Below, piece by piece: positions 7,694-15,968 of a stretch of DNA of 37,445 nucleotides (position 1 is the stretch's first letter; every line of letters begins with the position of its first letter). The DNA is from Gemmataceae bacterium. GTDB taxonomy: Bacteria > Planctomycetota > Planctomycetia > Gemmatales > Gemmataceae. The notes beneath the pieces were generated by a model that did not search any database, was not told where the DNA came from, and was given only the letters and a program-made list of their open reading frames with translations. A program made the translations under genes and the position numbers. The stretch spans positions 1 through 37,445 of the forward strand of contig SHZY01000051.1 in NCBI GenBank assembly GCA_009692065.1. Direction: 5' to 3'.

Positions 7694-8641
7694 ATGCCCT
7701 GGCAGATCGGCATCGACGAAGCCGGCTACGGCCCCAACCTCGGGCCCTTCGTGATGACACTGGTCACCTGCCGACTGCCGGACGATTTGCACGACGCGAA
7801 TCTCTGGGACGTTCTGAAGTCGTCCGTCCGCCGCTTCGATGATCGCGCGGACGATCGCCTCATCGTTGCCGACTCGAAGCAAGTCTACTCCCCGGCGCGC
7901 GGCTGGGCCGATCTGGAGAAAACCGTCGGCACCGCCCTTCCCCCCGCGCCCGCGTTGCAATCATTCCTGCAATATCTTGCTGCCGACGACATGCCGCTCT
8001 TGCGCAAGGAAGCCTGGTACATCGGCGATACGCCGTTGCCGACCGAAGTGAGCGCAGCCGATCTCGCATCAGCCAGCGCCGGCTGGCGACACGCCAGCGA
8101 AGCCGCCGGGATCGCCTGGGGTTATTGCCGCAGCGTGATCGTGCCAGCGCCGCGCTTCAACGACCTGATCGACCGCTGGGACTCGAAAGGCGCCGTGCTC
8201 GGCGTCGCGTTCACCGAACTCGTCGAGCGCTGCCTGAAAGCGACCGCCGCGGAGCCGACGCGCTTCGTCATCGACAAGCACGGCGGCCGTAATGCGTACA
8301 GTGCGCTGCTGCAACACGCATTCGTTGACGGCAACGTCTGGGCCGAGACAGAAGGGAGCCAGCGCAGCGTCTATCGGGTCGAAGGGCTTGATCGAAAGGT
8401 GAGCGTAACGTTCATGCCGAAGGCGGATGTCGAGCACTTCACCGTCGCACTGGCGTCGATGATCAGTAAGTATGTGCGCGAGTTGTTGATGCGCGAGTTC
8501 AATCGCTATTGGCAAACGCACCTGCCGGGCCTGGCGCCGACGGCCGGCTACCCGCAGGACGCGGTCCGCTACTTCGACGCGATCCGTCCGGTGCTGGCGA
8601 AGCTGGGCATTGCCGAGCGGCTGGTGTGGCGGTGCCGTTGA
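7694..8641 (+). CDS. Divergent RNase HII/HIII-like protein
   Basis: The start is the ATG at 7694, seven bases after ggaggcg. The 315-residue product begins IGIDEAGYGPNLGPFV, which matches the first RNase HII/HIII motif (GIDEAGRGPLAGPVV type) with Asp8 and Glu9. It keeps ADSKQV with Asp60, then VIDKHGGRNAY with Asp194, and finally KADVEHFTVALASMISKYVREL with Asp245, which resembles the last RNase HII motif. All four acidic positions of an RNase H active site can therefore be placed. The Arg or Lys of the family's GRG/GKG motif, which touches the RNA-DNA junction, is Tyr here, and the middle (residues 65-180) has no family counterpart that I recognise. It may be a true RNase H with altered specificity or a related nuclease. 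Confidence 0.8.
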   Translation: MPWQIGIDEAGYGPNLGPFVMTLVTCRLPDDLHDANLWDVLKSSVRRFDDRADDRLIVADSKQVYSPARGWADLEKTVGTALPPAPALQSFLQYLAADDMPLLRKEAWYIGDTPLPTEVSAADLASASAGWRHASEAAGIAWGYCRSVIVPAPRFNDLIDRWDSKGAVLGVAFTELVERCLKATAAEPTRFVIDKHGGRNAYSALLQHAFVDGNVWAETEGSQRSVYRVEGLDRKVSVTFMPKADVEHFTVALASMISKYVRELLMREFNRYWQTHLPGLAPTAGYPQDAVRYFDAIRPVLAKLGIAERLVWRCR

Positions 8642-8652
8642 CAATCCCTCCC

Positions 8653-8690
8653 CGCTTAGCGCCCGCAAGGCGCCATGCGGGCGCTAAACG
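8653..8690. repeat. Palindromic repeat, family A, copy 2 (between convergent genes)
   Basis: A 38-base palindrome starting cgcttagcgcccgc and ending gcgggcgctaaacg. It lies in the 62-base gap between the convergent RNase H-like and SGNH-like genes, where a hairpin could end transcription from both sides. Confidence 0.9.
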
Positions 8691-8703
8691 AATTAGGACA
8701 TAC

Positions 8704-10179
8704 TTACTTGCCATCCCGCACAAACCACGTCCGCGTCGTCGTGTCGCTCTGGAAAAACTGGACCATCAATCTGCCGATCTTGTCCGACCCGGCCGGTGAG
8801 TGATGCGTGCCGTCCTGGGCAAAATCGGCTTGCTCATAGCTGAACCCGTCGGCGCGTTTCTTCGAACCGTTGGCCCAGAGGTACGGTCCCCAGCTCAGCC
8901 ACGGCGCTTTGCCGGCGGCGTAGCTCAGGACCGATTCGCCTTTGAGCTGGCGTTCGATCAGCCACTTCACCGAGAAGGCCGACTCGTAGGCGTAGGGCTC
9001 CGGGTTCAACCCCGTCGTCGCATAGCCGGCATAGGTCCGGCTGGATAGATACGTCAGCTTGGCGTTGGGAAAACGCTTGGGCAGTAGCTGCACGATGTTG
9101 GCGAGTTCGTCTTCGAGTTTCTTGGCGTAGGCGGGGAAGCCTTCGCGCGGCCCGGCGTCGGCCTGCTTGATCCAGACCACTTGCACCTGTTCGCGCGTCA
9201 CGCCCGCTTTCTTGAGTTGCTGATCGACCACGCTCCAGTACTTTGCGCCGTCGGCGTTATCCGGATTCTGGATGCGCGCTGCCGTCATGCCTCCCTGGGC
9301 GCCATTGACGAAAACGAGCGTGGGATTCCGATCTTCGACAGCCGCCAGCGCCTTCTGGAAACCCTGCGACGCCTGCGACGTATTGCTCATGCCGACTGAC
9401 AACAGCACGATCTTCCCATTGGCATCGGGCTTGCCCGCCGCATCGCGCGGCCCCACTTGCTTGGCCAGGCGCAAGCCGACGTCTTCGTGCGCCTTGGGCC
9501 GCTCGTTCTTGCCGTCGGGGTAGAAGCCGCCCTTGTAGCCGCCTTTGTATTCCTTGTCGCCGAGCTCATTCAAGGGGACGAACTTGGAGGAATCGACCTT
9601 GATCGGCGTCGGCTGTTTGCCGACAGCGTCGGCCGCGCGCAGGCCGGCGAGGTAATTCTTGCCGTCCTTCGGCTGCACGACAAACATGACGTCGGCGCCG
9701 ACCTTGAAGGCTTGCAGACTTTGCTTGACATCTTTGCCCTTGGCTTCGAAAAATTGCGTCTGCTCGTTAGCAATGGCTTCGATATCCTTGTCGGGCGTCT
9801 TGAGCGTCACGGTAAGCTTGTCGAGATCAATGGCGCCGATCTTGGCACGGCGAATGCCGCCGCCGGGGGGCTGCTTGGCGTCGCCGCCGATGCGGATGCC
9901 GATCAAGGCGCCTTTGTCGTCGGCGAGGAACAGGATGGCCGCGCCGACCGTGAACGCCTTGTCCTTGAAGGGGTCCTCGATCTTCTGCCCGGCCGCGGTC
10001 ATGACGCGCGTCTTCGGCGTTACGGTGAGTGTGAGATCCTTGCCGTCGGCCGTGATGGCCAGGGTACTTTTGGCCGCATCGGTTTTTTTGATGACGCCCT
10101 TTTGCGGCCCGTCCTGTGCGGACAGTGCGCCGGCCAGCAAAGCGAGGACGAGCAGACTGACGAGCCGCGCGGGTTTCAT
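8704..10179 (-). CDS. Secreted SGNH/GDSL-hydrolase-like protein with duplicated N-terminal beta domain
   Basis: The 491-residue product starts with a signal peptide (MKPARLVSLLVLALLAGALSAQ). Two similar segments follow at about residues 27-97 and 108-185. Each contains a VIKK or RRAK start, a TLxITADGK or TVTLKTPDK strand, a threonine/glutamine turn and a VGA(A/D)-hydrophobic stretch ending in GIRI or GLRA, which suggests a duplicated small beta barrel. The C-terminal part reads as an SGNH-like fold, with SVGMSNTSQ near residue 261 in place of GDS, FVNGAQGGM as block III-like, and DGTHHS near 456 as the Asp-His block. The substrate is unknown; esters or acetylated sugars are typical for the fold. 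It lies 31 bases after the HEAT-repeat gene, probably in one transcript. Confidence 0.75.
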   Translation of the reverse strand: MKPARLVSLLVLALLAGALSAQDGPQKGVIKKTDAAKSTLAITADGKDLTLTVTPKTRVMTAAGQKIEDPFKDKAFTVGAAILFLADDKGALIGIRIGGDAKQPPGGGIRRAKIGAIDLDKLTVTLKTPDKDIEAIANEQTQFFEAKGKDVKQSLQAFKVGADVMFVVQPKDGKNYLAGLRAADAVGKQPTPIKVDSSKFVPLNELGDKEYKGGYKGGFYPDGKNERPKAHEDVGLRLAKQVGPRDAAGKPDANGKIVLLSVGMSNTSQASQGFQKALAAVEDRNPTLVFVNGAQGGMTAARIQNPDNADGAKYWSVVDQQLKKAGVTREQVQVVWIKQADAGPREGFPAYAKKLEDELANIVQLLPKRFPNAKLTYLSSRTYAGYATTGLNPEPYAYESAFSVKWLIERQLKGESVLSYAAGKAPWLSWGPYLWANGSKKRADGFSYEQADFAQDGTHHSPAGSDKIGRLMVQFFQSDTTTRTWFVRDGK

Positions 10180-10210
10180 GGGAGGTAACTCCGATAGTAG
10201 TGTCCTGCCT

Positions 10211-11593
10211 TCACTTCGGCTCCGCCTGCACCTTCTGCAACGCCGACAGCGCTACGCGGCGCACCTCAGCGTTCATGTCGCGGCTCATCTTTTGCAGGGC
10301 TGGGACGGCATCGGCGGCGCCGGGGCCGATCTCGCCGAGGATCGTCGCGGCCCACAAGCGCTGGGCGCCCTTGCCCTCCTCCACCAACTTCGTCAGCGGC
10401 TCGATCGCGAAGATGGTTTGCTGGGCGAGCCCCTGGGCGGCCAGGAATTGCACGCGGCGGTCGCCGTCCTTGAGCGCGCCGAGCAGCCCGTCCATGAGCA
10501 GCTTGCGATCCTCCTCGCCATCGGCTTCCTTGAGATACTTCGCCAGCGCCTGCACGGCGAAGCTGCGGACCAGCGCGTCCGTGTCCTTGAGTGCGCCGGC
10601 TACGGTCTTCATTTCGCCGGCATCGCTGGAGCCGAGCTGACCGAGGGCGTGAACCACCGTACGGCGAAGTTGCGCGTCCTTGTCCTTGAGTAGTTTCGCA
10701 AGCGCCTCGAACAGCTCAGCGTCGCCGCCGAGAGGACGGGCCTTCGCGCCGAGATTGGCCAGGCCCAGCGCCGCGGTCTGGCGGACGCGGACTTCGTCAT
10801 CGCCCAGCGCTTTGCGCAACGCCAGCACCCCCTTGTCGTCGATCTCCTCGCCAAGGGCGGCCAGCGTCTGGAGCGCCAGCACGCGCTGCTCGACCTTCTG
10901 ATCGTCGGCGGCGTTGATGAGCGCCTCGGAAGCTTGCTTCCCTTTGCTGACCAGAATGTTGGCCGCGGACAGGCGTACTTGTTTTTCCTTGTCGCCCAGG
11001 GCAGCGCCGAGGATCGCAAAGATTTCCGGGTCGTTGCTCTCGATCTTGGCCAGCGCGAACAGGGCGGCAGAGCGAACGGTCGCATTCGCGTCCTTGGTGG
11101 CTTTGCCGAGCGCCTGGGCGACTTCCTTCGCTTGCAGGGCCAGCCCGTTTATGGCGACGATGGCGTAGAAGCGAGTGTTGGCGTCCTTGTCGGCGAGAAG
11201 GCTGACCAGCGGAACGCCGGCGGGCTCGCCGATCTCGGTCAGCGCCTGGGCGGCAAACTGGCGGACCCAGTAATCGGAATCGCGCAGCGCAGCGACCAGC
11301 GCCGGCACGGCAGGAGCGGCCTCCCCCTTGAAGTTGGCCAGTACTTGGGCCGCGGCGCGGCGAATCGCCGCTTGCGGGTCCTTCAAAAGTAGAGACACGT
11401 CCTTCGCCAGCCGTGCCGCATCCTCGCCCGCTTCGTAAAGTGCCACCAGCGTCTGGTAGCGCACCTTCGCCTGGTCATGCTTGAGCGCGGCCGACCATTG
11501 CTTGAGCGTTTTGTTGCCGACCTTGACGTCTTGGGCCCTGGCCGACAGCAAGGCGCAGGCAAGAATGCAGAGAAATGCACAGAGGCAGCGCAT
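10211..11593 (-). CDS. Secreted HEAT-repeat protein
   Basis: The start is the ATG ending at 11593, preceded by gaggga. The first residues, MRCLCAFLCILACALLSARAQ, form a signal peptide. The remaining residues of the 460 are a solenoid of about a dozen HEAT-like repeats, each with a pattern like VRxxAAxALxxLG, for example VRQFAAQALTEIGEPA, VRLSAANILVSKGKQA and VRRVALSALQKVQ. HEAT solenoids bind proteins, so a scaffold role outside the cytoplasm is likely, but the partner cannot be read from sequence. It precedes the SGNH-like gene by 31 bases on the same strand. No catalytic motif is visible. Confidence 0.88.
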   Translation of the reverse strand: MRCLCAFLCILACALLSARAQDVKVGNKTLKQWSAALKHDQAKVRYQTLVALYEAGEDAARLAKDVSLLLKDPQAAIRRAAAQVLANFKGEAAPAVPALVAALRDSDYWVRQFAAQALTEIGEPAGVPLVSLLADKDANTRFYAIVAINGLALQAKEVAQALGKATKDANATVRSAALFALAKIESNDPEIFAILGAALGDKEKQVRLSAANILVSKGKQASEALINAADDQKVEQRVLALQTLAALGEEIDDKGVLALRKALGDDEVRVRQTAALGLANLGAKARPLGGDAELFEALAKLLKDKDAQLRRTVVHALGQLGSSDAGEMKTVAGALKDTDALVRSFAVQALAKYLKEADGEEDRKLLMDGLLGALKDGDRRVQFLAAQGLAQQTIFAIEPLTKLVEEGKGAQRLWAATILGEIGPGAADAVPALQKMSRDMNAEVRRVALSALQKVQAEPK

Positions 11594-11688
11594 GAGATTC
11601 CCTCGCGGGGTGGACACGCTGGCCATTGTCGCCGATTTTCGCGCGGATGCCAGCTTTTTCGCCGTCCTGGCAATGAAAAAACGTTGCT

Positions 11689-11726
11689 CGTTTAGCGTTC
11701 GCCCGGCGTCGCGCGAACGCTAAACG
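11689..11726. repeat. Palindromic repeat, family A, copy 3
   Basis: A 38-base palindrome starting cgtttagcgttcgc and ending gcgaacgctaaacg, 24 bases before the argJ start codon and in the divergent gap with the HEAT-repeat gene. Confidence 0.9.
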
Positions 11727-11750
11727 AGGATCGGCAATATACTGATCCGC

Positions 11751-12932
11751 ATGACCACCTGGCATCTTGCGCGCGGCTTTCGATTTGCGGGGATCCATTC
11801 CGGCCTGCGCGCGTCGGAGCCTGCCCGGCTTGATCTCGCGCTTATCGTCAGCAATTTGCCTGCCGTTGCGGCGGGCGTCTTCACGCAGAATCGCGTCTGT
11901 GCGGCGCCGGTGCATGTTTGCCGGGAGCGGCTGCCGAGTAGCGCTGTGCGCGGCATCGTCATCTGCTCGGGAAATGCCAACGCTTGCACCGGTCAGCAAG
12001 GCCTGGATGATGCGCGGCGTATGACGGCGCTCGCGGCGGAATCGATCGGCGTGGACGCCAGGCAGATGCTCGTCTGCTCGACTGGCGTCATCGGTCGGTT
12101 GTTGCCGATGGCGGTGATGGAGAGCGGCATCCCGAAAGCGGCGAAGGAACTGGCGGAGGGGGACGAGGCGTTGGAACGGGCGGCTCGGACGATCTTGACT
12201 ACCGATACACGGCCGAAGATTCGCACGCGGGCGCTAAACGAATACTGCATCACCGGCTTTGCCAAGGGGGCGGCGATGATCGGGCCGAACATGGCGACGA
12301 TGCTGGCGTTCGTGCTGACCGATGCGCCCATCGATGTCGCCGATCTCGCCGCGCTCGCGCCGGTCGCCGCCGATCAGTCGTTCAACTGTATCAGCGTTGA
12401 GGGGCACACCAGCACCAACGATACCTTGCTCTTTCTCGCCAACGGTGCCGGCCCCAAGCTAAAGGGCAAAGCGCTGGAGCAATTCCGTCAGGCTGCCATC
12501 GAGGTGTGCGCGGAACTGGCGCGCGACATGGCTGCCGACGCGGAGGGGGCTAGCCATCTCGTGACGATCCACGTCGAAGGCACGCGCACCGGTGCCGAGG
12601 CTCGCACCATCGCCAAGACGGTTGCGGAAAGCGTCCTGGTGAAGACCGCGATCTTCGGGGCTGATCCGAACTGGGGCCGCATCGTCTCGGCGGCCGGTTA
12701 CGCCGGGGTTCCGTTTGCGGAGTCGCAGCTTTCGCTGACGCTGGGCGATTTTCTGCTGTACGATAAGGGCACGCCGTTGCCGTTCGATGCGGCGGCGGTG
12801 TCCAGCTACATGAAGGCGAATCGTGAGCTGACGATGCGGCTGACGTTCACGCTGGGTGGCGGACGCTGCACGTTTTACACATGCGATCTGACGTATGATT
12901 ATGTGCGGCTGAATGCGGATTACACGACGTGA
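11751..12932 (+). CDS. argJ: Bifunctional glutamate N-acetyltransferase/ornithine acetyltransferase
   Basis: The 393-residue product is a full-length ArgJ. It shows SGNANACTGQQG, VCSTGVIGRLLP, TTDTRPK and the self-cleavage site GPNMATMLAF, with Thr183 as the nucleophile. Later come NCISVEGHTSTNDT, FGADPNWGRI and the C-terminal YDYVRLNADYTT. The precursor cuts itself before Thr183 into alpha and beta chains and recycles the acetyl group in arginine biosynthesis. No other arg gene is adjacent. The sequence RALNE at residues 160-164 is encoded by 16 bases identical to half of the family A palindrome (12227-12242). The frame stays open, and the enzyme motifs around it are intact. Confidence 0.96.
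   Translation: MTTWHLARGFRFAGIHSGLRASEPARLDLALIVSNLPAVAAGVFTQNRVCAAPVHVCRERLPSSAVRGIVICSGNANACTGQQGLDDARRMTALAAESIGVDARQMLVCSTGVIGRLLPMAVMESGIPKAAKELAEGDEALERAARTILTTDTRPKIRTRALNEYCITGFAKGAAMIGPNMATMLAFVLTDAPIDVADLAALAPVAADQSFNCISVEGHTSTNDTLLFLANGAGPKLKGKALEQFRQAAIEVCAELARDMAADAEGASHLVTIHVEGTRTGAEARTIAKTVAESVLVKTAIFGADPNWGRIVSAAGYAGVPFAESQLSLTLGDFLLYDKGTPLPFDAAAVSSYMKANRELTMRLTFTLGGGRCTFYTCDLTYDYVRLNADYTT
12227..12242 (+). repeat. Half copy of family A palindrome inside argJ
   Basis: The 16 bases gcgggcgctaaacgaa match the right half of the intergenic palindromes at 8653 and 34374 together with the flanking bases. They are translated in frame as RALNE in ArgJ, in the variable stretch before the cleavage site. 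The other half is missing. Confidence 0.7.
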
Positions 12933-12942
12933 TGTTGGTGGC

Positions 12943-13010
12943 GTGGCAAGCCCTGGGATGAGGTACTCCGAATCCCAGGGGTTCGGAGTACCTCACCCCT
13001 GGGCGTCCAC
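12943..13010. repeat. Inverted repeat, family B, copy 4
   Basis: Outer ends gtggca and gtccac surround mirrored modules gatgaggtactccgaa and ttcggagtacctcacc with cctggg blocks. It fills the gap between argJ and the ABC ATPase gene and ends eight bases before that start codon. The repeat is open in the ATPase frame and would encode MRYSESQGFGVPHPW. Confidence 0.88.
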
Positions 13011-13017
13011 AGAATTC

Positions 13018-13941
13018 ATGTTCATCGACCTCCAAAACATCTCGCGTTCCTTCGGCAACAATCCGGCGCTGATCGACGTCAATCTCCGCCTCGAAATGGG
13101 ACGCATTGGCTTGCTCGGCCCGAACGGCGCCGGGAAATCGACGCTGCTGAAGATCCTGCTCGGCGCCTTGCCGCCGTCGTCGGGGAACGGCCGATTGCTC
13201 GATCACGATCTCGCCAGCGCCGGCGTAGCGCTGCGGCGCTCCATCGGCTACATGCCGGAGGCCGACGCGCTGGTGCCCGGCATGCAAGGGGCGGAGTACG
13301 TCGCCTTCGCCGGCGAACTCTGCGGCATGGCCCGCAAGCAAGCGCTGCGGCGCGCTCATGAAGTGCTCACGTATCTGGGTCTCGAAGAAGCCCGCTACCG
13401 CAAGCTCGAAGAATACTCCACCGGCATGAAGCAGCGCCTCAAGCTCGCGCAGGCCCTTGTCCACGATCCGCCGGTATTGTTGCTCGACGAGCCGACCAGC
13501 GGCATGGACCCGGCCGGGCGCGAAGGGATGCTCGACCTGCTGGTTCGCCTGGGGAAGGACCACGGCAAGGCGATCCTGCTCTCGACGCATCTGCTGGGCG
13601 ACATCGACAAGGTTTGCGACGCCGTCGTGATCTTGCACCAAGGCCGCATCTTGTGCCAGGGCCCTGTTCAGGAGCTCTGCCGTAGACGTCAGGATCGTTA
13701 CCGCTTGCAGATCCAGGACGACCCGACCGGCCTGTTGGAGGATTTGCGCCTTGAAGGGGTGCAGATTCTGCACGACAATGGACGTGGGGAGTACCGCGTG
13801 CAAGTGCCGGCGTCGTGGACGACGCAGGCGTTCTTCAAGCTGGCGCAGGTGCATGATGTCGTGGTGCGCGGCTTGCAGGCGGATGACGAGGATCTGGAAG
13901 AGTTGTTCCACCGGGTGATCCAGGAAACCAAGCACATTTAG
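13018..13941 (+). CDS. ABC transporter ATP-binding protein (ABC-2 exporter type)
   Basis: The 307-residue product has a full nucleotide-binding domain. The Walker A is GPNGAGKST at residues 34-42, the signature YSTGMKQRLKLAQAL, the Walker B LLLDEPTSGMDP and the switch histidine in LSTHLLGD. A C-terminal extension of about 90 residues follows, as in exporters of the CcmA/NosF group. The ATG at 13018 puts the usual family start (FIDLQNISRSFG) at the N-terminus. No strong ribosome binding site precedes it because the upstream bases belong to a family B repeat, so a start inside the repeat cannot be excluded. With the next two genes it forms an ATPase-permease-ATPase exporter of unknown substrate. 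Confidence 0.93.
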   Translation: MFIDLQNISRSFGNNPALIDVNLRLEMGRIGLLGPNGAGKSTLLKILLGALPPSSGNGRLLDHDLASAGVALRRSIGYMPEADALVPGMQGAEYVAFAGELCGMARKQALRRAHEVLTYLGLEEARYRKLEEYSTGMKQRLKLAQALVHDPPVLLLDEPTSGMDPAGREGMLDLLVRLGKDHGKAILLSTHLLGDIDKVCDAVVILHQGRILCQGPVQELCRRRQDRYRLQIQDDPTGLLEDLRLEGVQILHDNGRGEYRVQVPASWTTQAFFKLAQVHDVVVRGLQADDEDLEELFHRVIQETKHI

Positions 13942-13985
13942 CCCGCCGTTTACGGCGGGGCGGACCCGCCATGAATGGCGGGCTA
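13939..13985. repeat. Inverted repeat starting at the ATPase stop codon
   Basis: The ends tagcccgcc (13939-13947) and ggcgggcta (13977-13985) are complementary, and the inside holds further cgcc/ggcg blocks. The left end is the TAG stop of the ATPase gene, and the right end lies seven bases before the permease start. It could tune expression between the two genes. Confidence 0.75.
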
Positions 13986-13991
13986 TAGGGT

Positions 13992-14954
13992 ATGCAACTC
14001 CTCCACTACCGCTCCTGGCAAGGCACGTTCCACAGTTCGTGGTGGGCGGTCTGGCCCATCGCGCGCGTTGCCCTTGGCACGCTGCTTCGCCGCAAGCTGT
14101 TCTGGACGCTCTACAGCTTCGGCTTGCTCCTCTTCTTGATGTTTTTCTTCGGCGCCTTCCTGCTCGCCTGGGCGGAATCGCAGATGGCGGTCTCAGGACC
14201 ACAGCTCGGCAAAATGGGCGACCCGGGCCGCATGATGCGCGGTATCCGCAGTGCGCTACGGATCCTCAACGGCAGCCAGGACACTTTTCAGTACTTCTTC
14301 GCCTATCAAGGCGGCATCGTCGTCGTCATGTTGGCGCTGGCCGGGTCGATCCTTATTGGCAACGACTTCACCTTCAAGAGCCTGGTCTTCTATCTCGCCA
14401 AGCCGATCGGGCGCTGGCACTACATCCTCGGCAAATGTCTGGCGGTCGCGATCGTCGTGCAACTGATGACCACGTTGCCCGCCCTCGTCCTCTACGGCCA
14501 GCGCGCGTTCGACGACTGGGAGTATTTCTGGCACGTCAACTACTTCATCGACAACGACACCGGCAAAGGCCCGGCGGGGATCGTGCTGCTCTTCGGCATT
14601 CTGGGCTACGGCACGATGCTGTCGGTGTTCCTGAGCATCCTTTTGGTCGCCACCGCAAGCTGGATGCGCCGCACCATGCCGCTCATCATGGTGTGGATGT
14701 CGTTGTTTTTTTTCCTGCGCCTGTTGGCAAACATCCTGGTTGATGGCCTAAGATATAATGTCCGCTGGCGGCTGCTCGACTTGTGGAACGACCTGACGCT
14801 GCTGGGGCAGGGCTGTCTGGGTTACGCCTCGGACGACATCAGCCCGAAGCTGCACCCGGAGTTTTGGGAAGCCGGCCTCGTGCTCATCGGAGTGAGTGTG
14901 GTATGCCTAATCTACTTGAATTTTCGGACGCGGGGCGTCGAGATCGTGCGCTGA
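13992..14954 (+). CDS. ABC-2 type transporter permease
   Basis: The 320-residue product has about seven hydrophobic helices. The first is at about residues 37-60 (FWTLYSFGLLLFLMFFFGAFLL). Others cover YQGGIVVVMLALAGSILIGNDF, the stretch around CLAVAIVVQLMTTLPALVL, GIVLLFGILGYGTMLSVFLSILLV, LIMVWMSLFFFLRLLANIL and the final VLIGVSVVCLIYLNF. The phrase GNDFTFKSLVFYLAKPIGRWHYILGK is typical of ABC-2 permeases that follow gene sets like this one. It should form the membrane pore of the exporter. Only one permease gene is present between two ATPase genes. The last 52 bases overlap the start of the second ATPase gene in another frame. Confidence 0.88.
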   Translation: MQLLHYRSWQGTFHSSWWAVWPIARVALGTLLRRKLFWTLYSFGLLLFLMFFFGAFLLAWAESQMAVSGPQLGKMGDPGRMMRGIRSALRILNGSQDTFQYFFAYQGGIVVVMLALAGSILIGNDFTFKSLVFYLAKPIGRWHYILGKCLAVAIVVQLMTTLPALVLYGQRAFDDWEYFWHVNYFIDNDTGKGPAGIVLLFGILGYGTMLSVFLSILLVATASWMRRTMPLIMVWMSLFFFLRLLANILVDGLRYNVRWRLLDLWNDLTLLGQGCLGYASDDISPKLHPEFWEAGLVLIGVSVVCLIYLNFRTRGVEIVR

Positions 14955-15949
14955 CGCCGACGTTGGAAACCCCCGCCCCCTCACCCCCGGCCCCTCTCCC
15001 CCAAGGGGAGAGGGGAGGGACGCTCGCGCCGATCCTCCTCTTCCAGCACGTCTCCAAGTGGTACGGCCCCGTCATCGGCATCAATCAGGTGACGCTCGAA
15101 TTGCGCCCCGGCATCACGGGGTTGGTTGGCCATAACGGCTCCGGCAAGAGCACCCTGCTGCGCCTCGCCGCAGGACAGATGAAGCCCGACATCGGCTCCG
15201 TCAAGATCAGCGGCTGCGATGCGTGGACAGCCGAGGCAAAACGCCACATCGGCTACTGCCCCGAGCTCGATACCTTCTACGAGGAAATGTCGGGCCGGCG
15301 CTTCGTGCAGACGATGGCTCGCTTGTGCGGCTATCCTCGTGCCGAGGCGCTGCGGCGCACCGAGGAGACCTTGACTCTCGTCGGCATGAACGACCGCGCC
15401 GAGCGCCGGCTTGCGGGTTATTCGAAAGGCATGCGCCAGCGCATCAAGCTCGCGCAGGCGTTGCTGCACGATCCGGAACTCTTGCTGCTCGATGAACCCT
15501 TGAGCGGCATCGATCCCATCGGACGGCGCGAATCGATCGAGCTCTTTCGCGAGCTGGCGCGGCGCGGCAAATGTTTGCTGATTTCGAGCCATGAGCTGGA
15601 AGAGCTGGAAAAGCTGACCGATCATGTGGCGATCATGGCCGCCGGGCGCATCGCCGCTGTTGGCACGCTGACGCAAATCCGCGATTTGCTCGACGATCAC
15701 CCGCTGTCGATCCGCATCGCCAGCGATCAGAACCGCGTGCTGGCGGCATTGCTGCTCGACCTGGACGACGTCGTCGGCGTCGATCGCAGCGACGGCTACT
15801 TGCTGGTGCGGGCCAAGAATCCGCGCCGGTTCTTCCAGCGCTTCGGCGAACTCGTGCTCGATCGCATGATCGAGATCCAGCACCTGGAAACCCTGGACGA
15901 ATCGACGCACGATGTGCTGGGCTATTTGCTGGGGGGCAAGGCACGATAG
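14903..15949 (+). CDS. ABC transporter ATP-binding protein, second of the exporter
   Basis: The 348-residue product has Walker A GHNGSGKST at residues 76-84, signature YSKGMRQRIKLAQAL, Walker B LLLDEPLSGIDP and the switch His in ISSHELEE. The first family-like residues, ILLFQHVSKWYG, begin near residue 44. The ATG at 14903, inside the end of the permease gene and eight bases after a ggagtgag-like site, is the best start. A weaker TTG at 14963 is possible. Residues 24-39 (APSPPAPLPQGERG and neighbours) are encoded by a pyrimidine-rich inverted repeat, so the N-terminal extension looks like repeat DNA drawn into the gene. The gene closes the ATPase-permease-ATPase operon. Confidence 0.9.
   Translation: MPNLLEFSDAGRRDRALTPTLETPAPSPPAPLPQGERGGTLAPILLFQHVSKWYGPVIGINQVTLELRPGITGLVGHNGSGKSTLLRLAAGQMKPDIGSVKISGCDAWTAEAKRHIGYCPELDTFYEEMSGRRFVQTMARLCGYPRAEALRRTEETLTLVGMNDRAERRLAGYSKGMRQRIKLAQALLHDPELLLLDEPLSGIDPIGRRESIELFRELARRGKCLLISSHELEELEKLTDHVAIMAAGRIAAVGTLTQIRDLLDDHPLSIRIASDQNRVLAALLLDLDDVVGVDRSDGYLLVRAKNPRRFFQRFGELVLDRMIEIQHLETLDESTHDVLGYLLGGKAR
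14968..15020. repeat. Pyrimidine-rich inverted repeat within the second ATPase gene
   Basis: The block contains cccctctccccc followed by aaggggagaggggaggg, which forms a hairpin. It is translated as part of the N-terminal extension (PLPQGERGG). This type of repeat is common between genes in many bacterial genomes. Confidence 0.7.
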
Positions 15950-15968
15950 GGAGCGCACCCCAACGGTT

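Noticed and set aside
12847..14202. Long open frame of 451 codons on the minus strand
   Set aside because: It lies opposite the ABC ATPase gene, which has all Walker and signature motifs on the plus strand.
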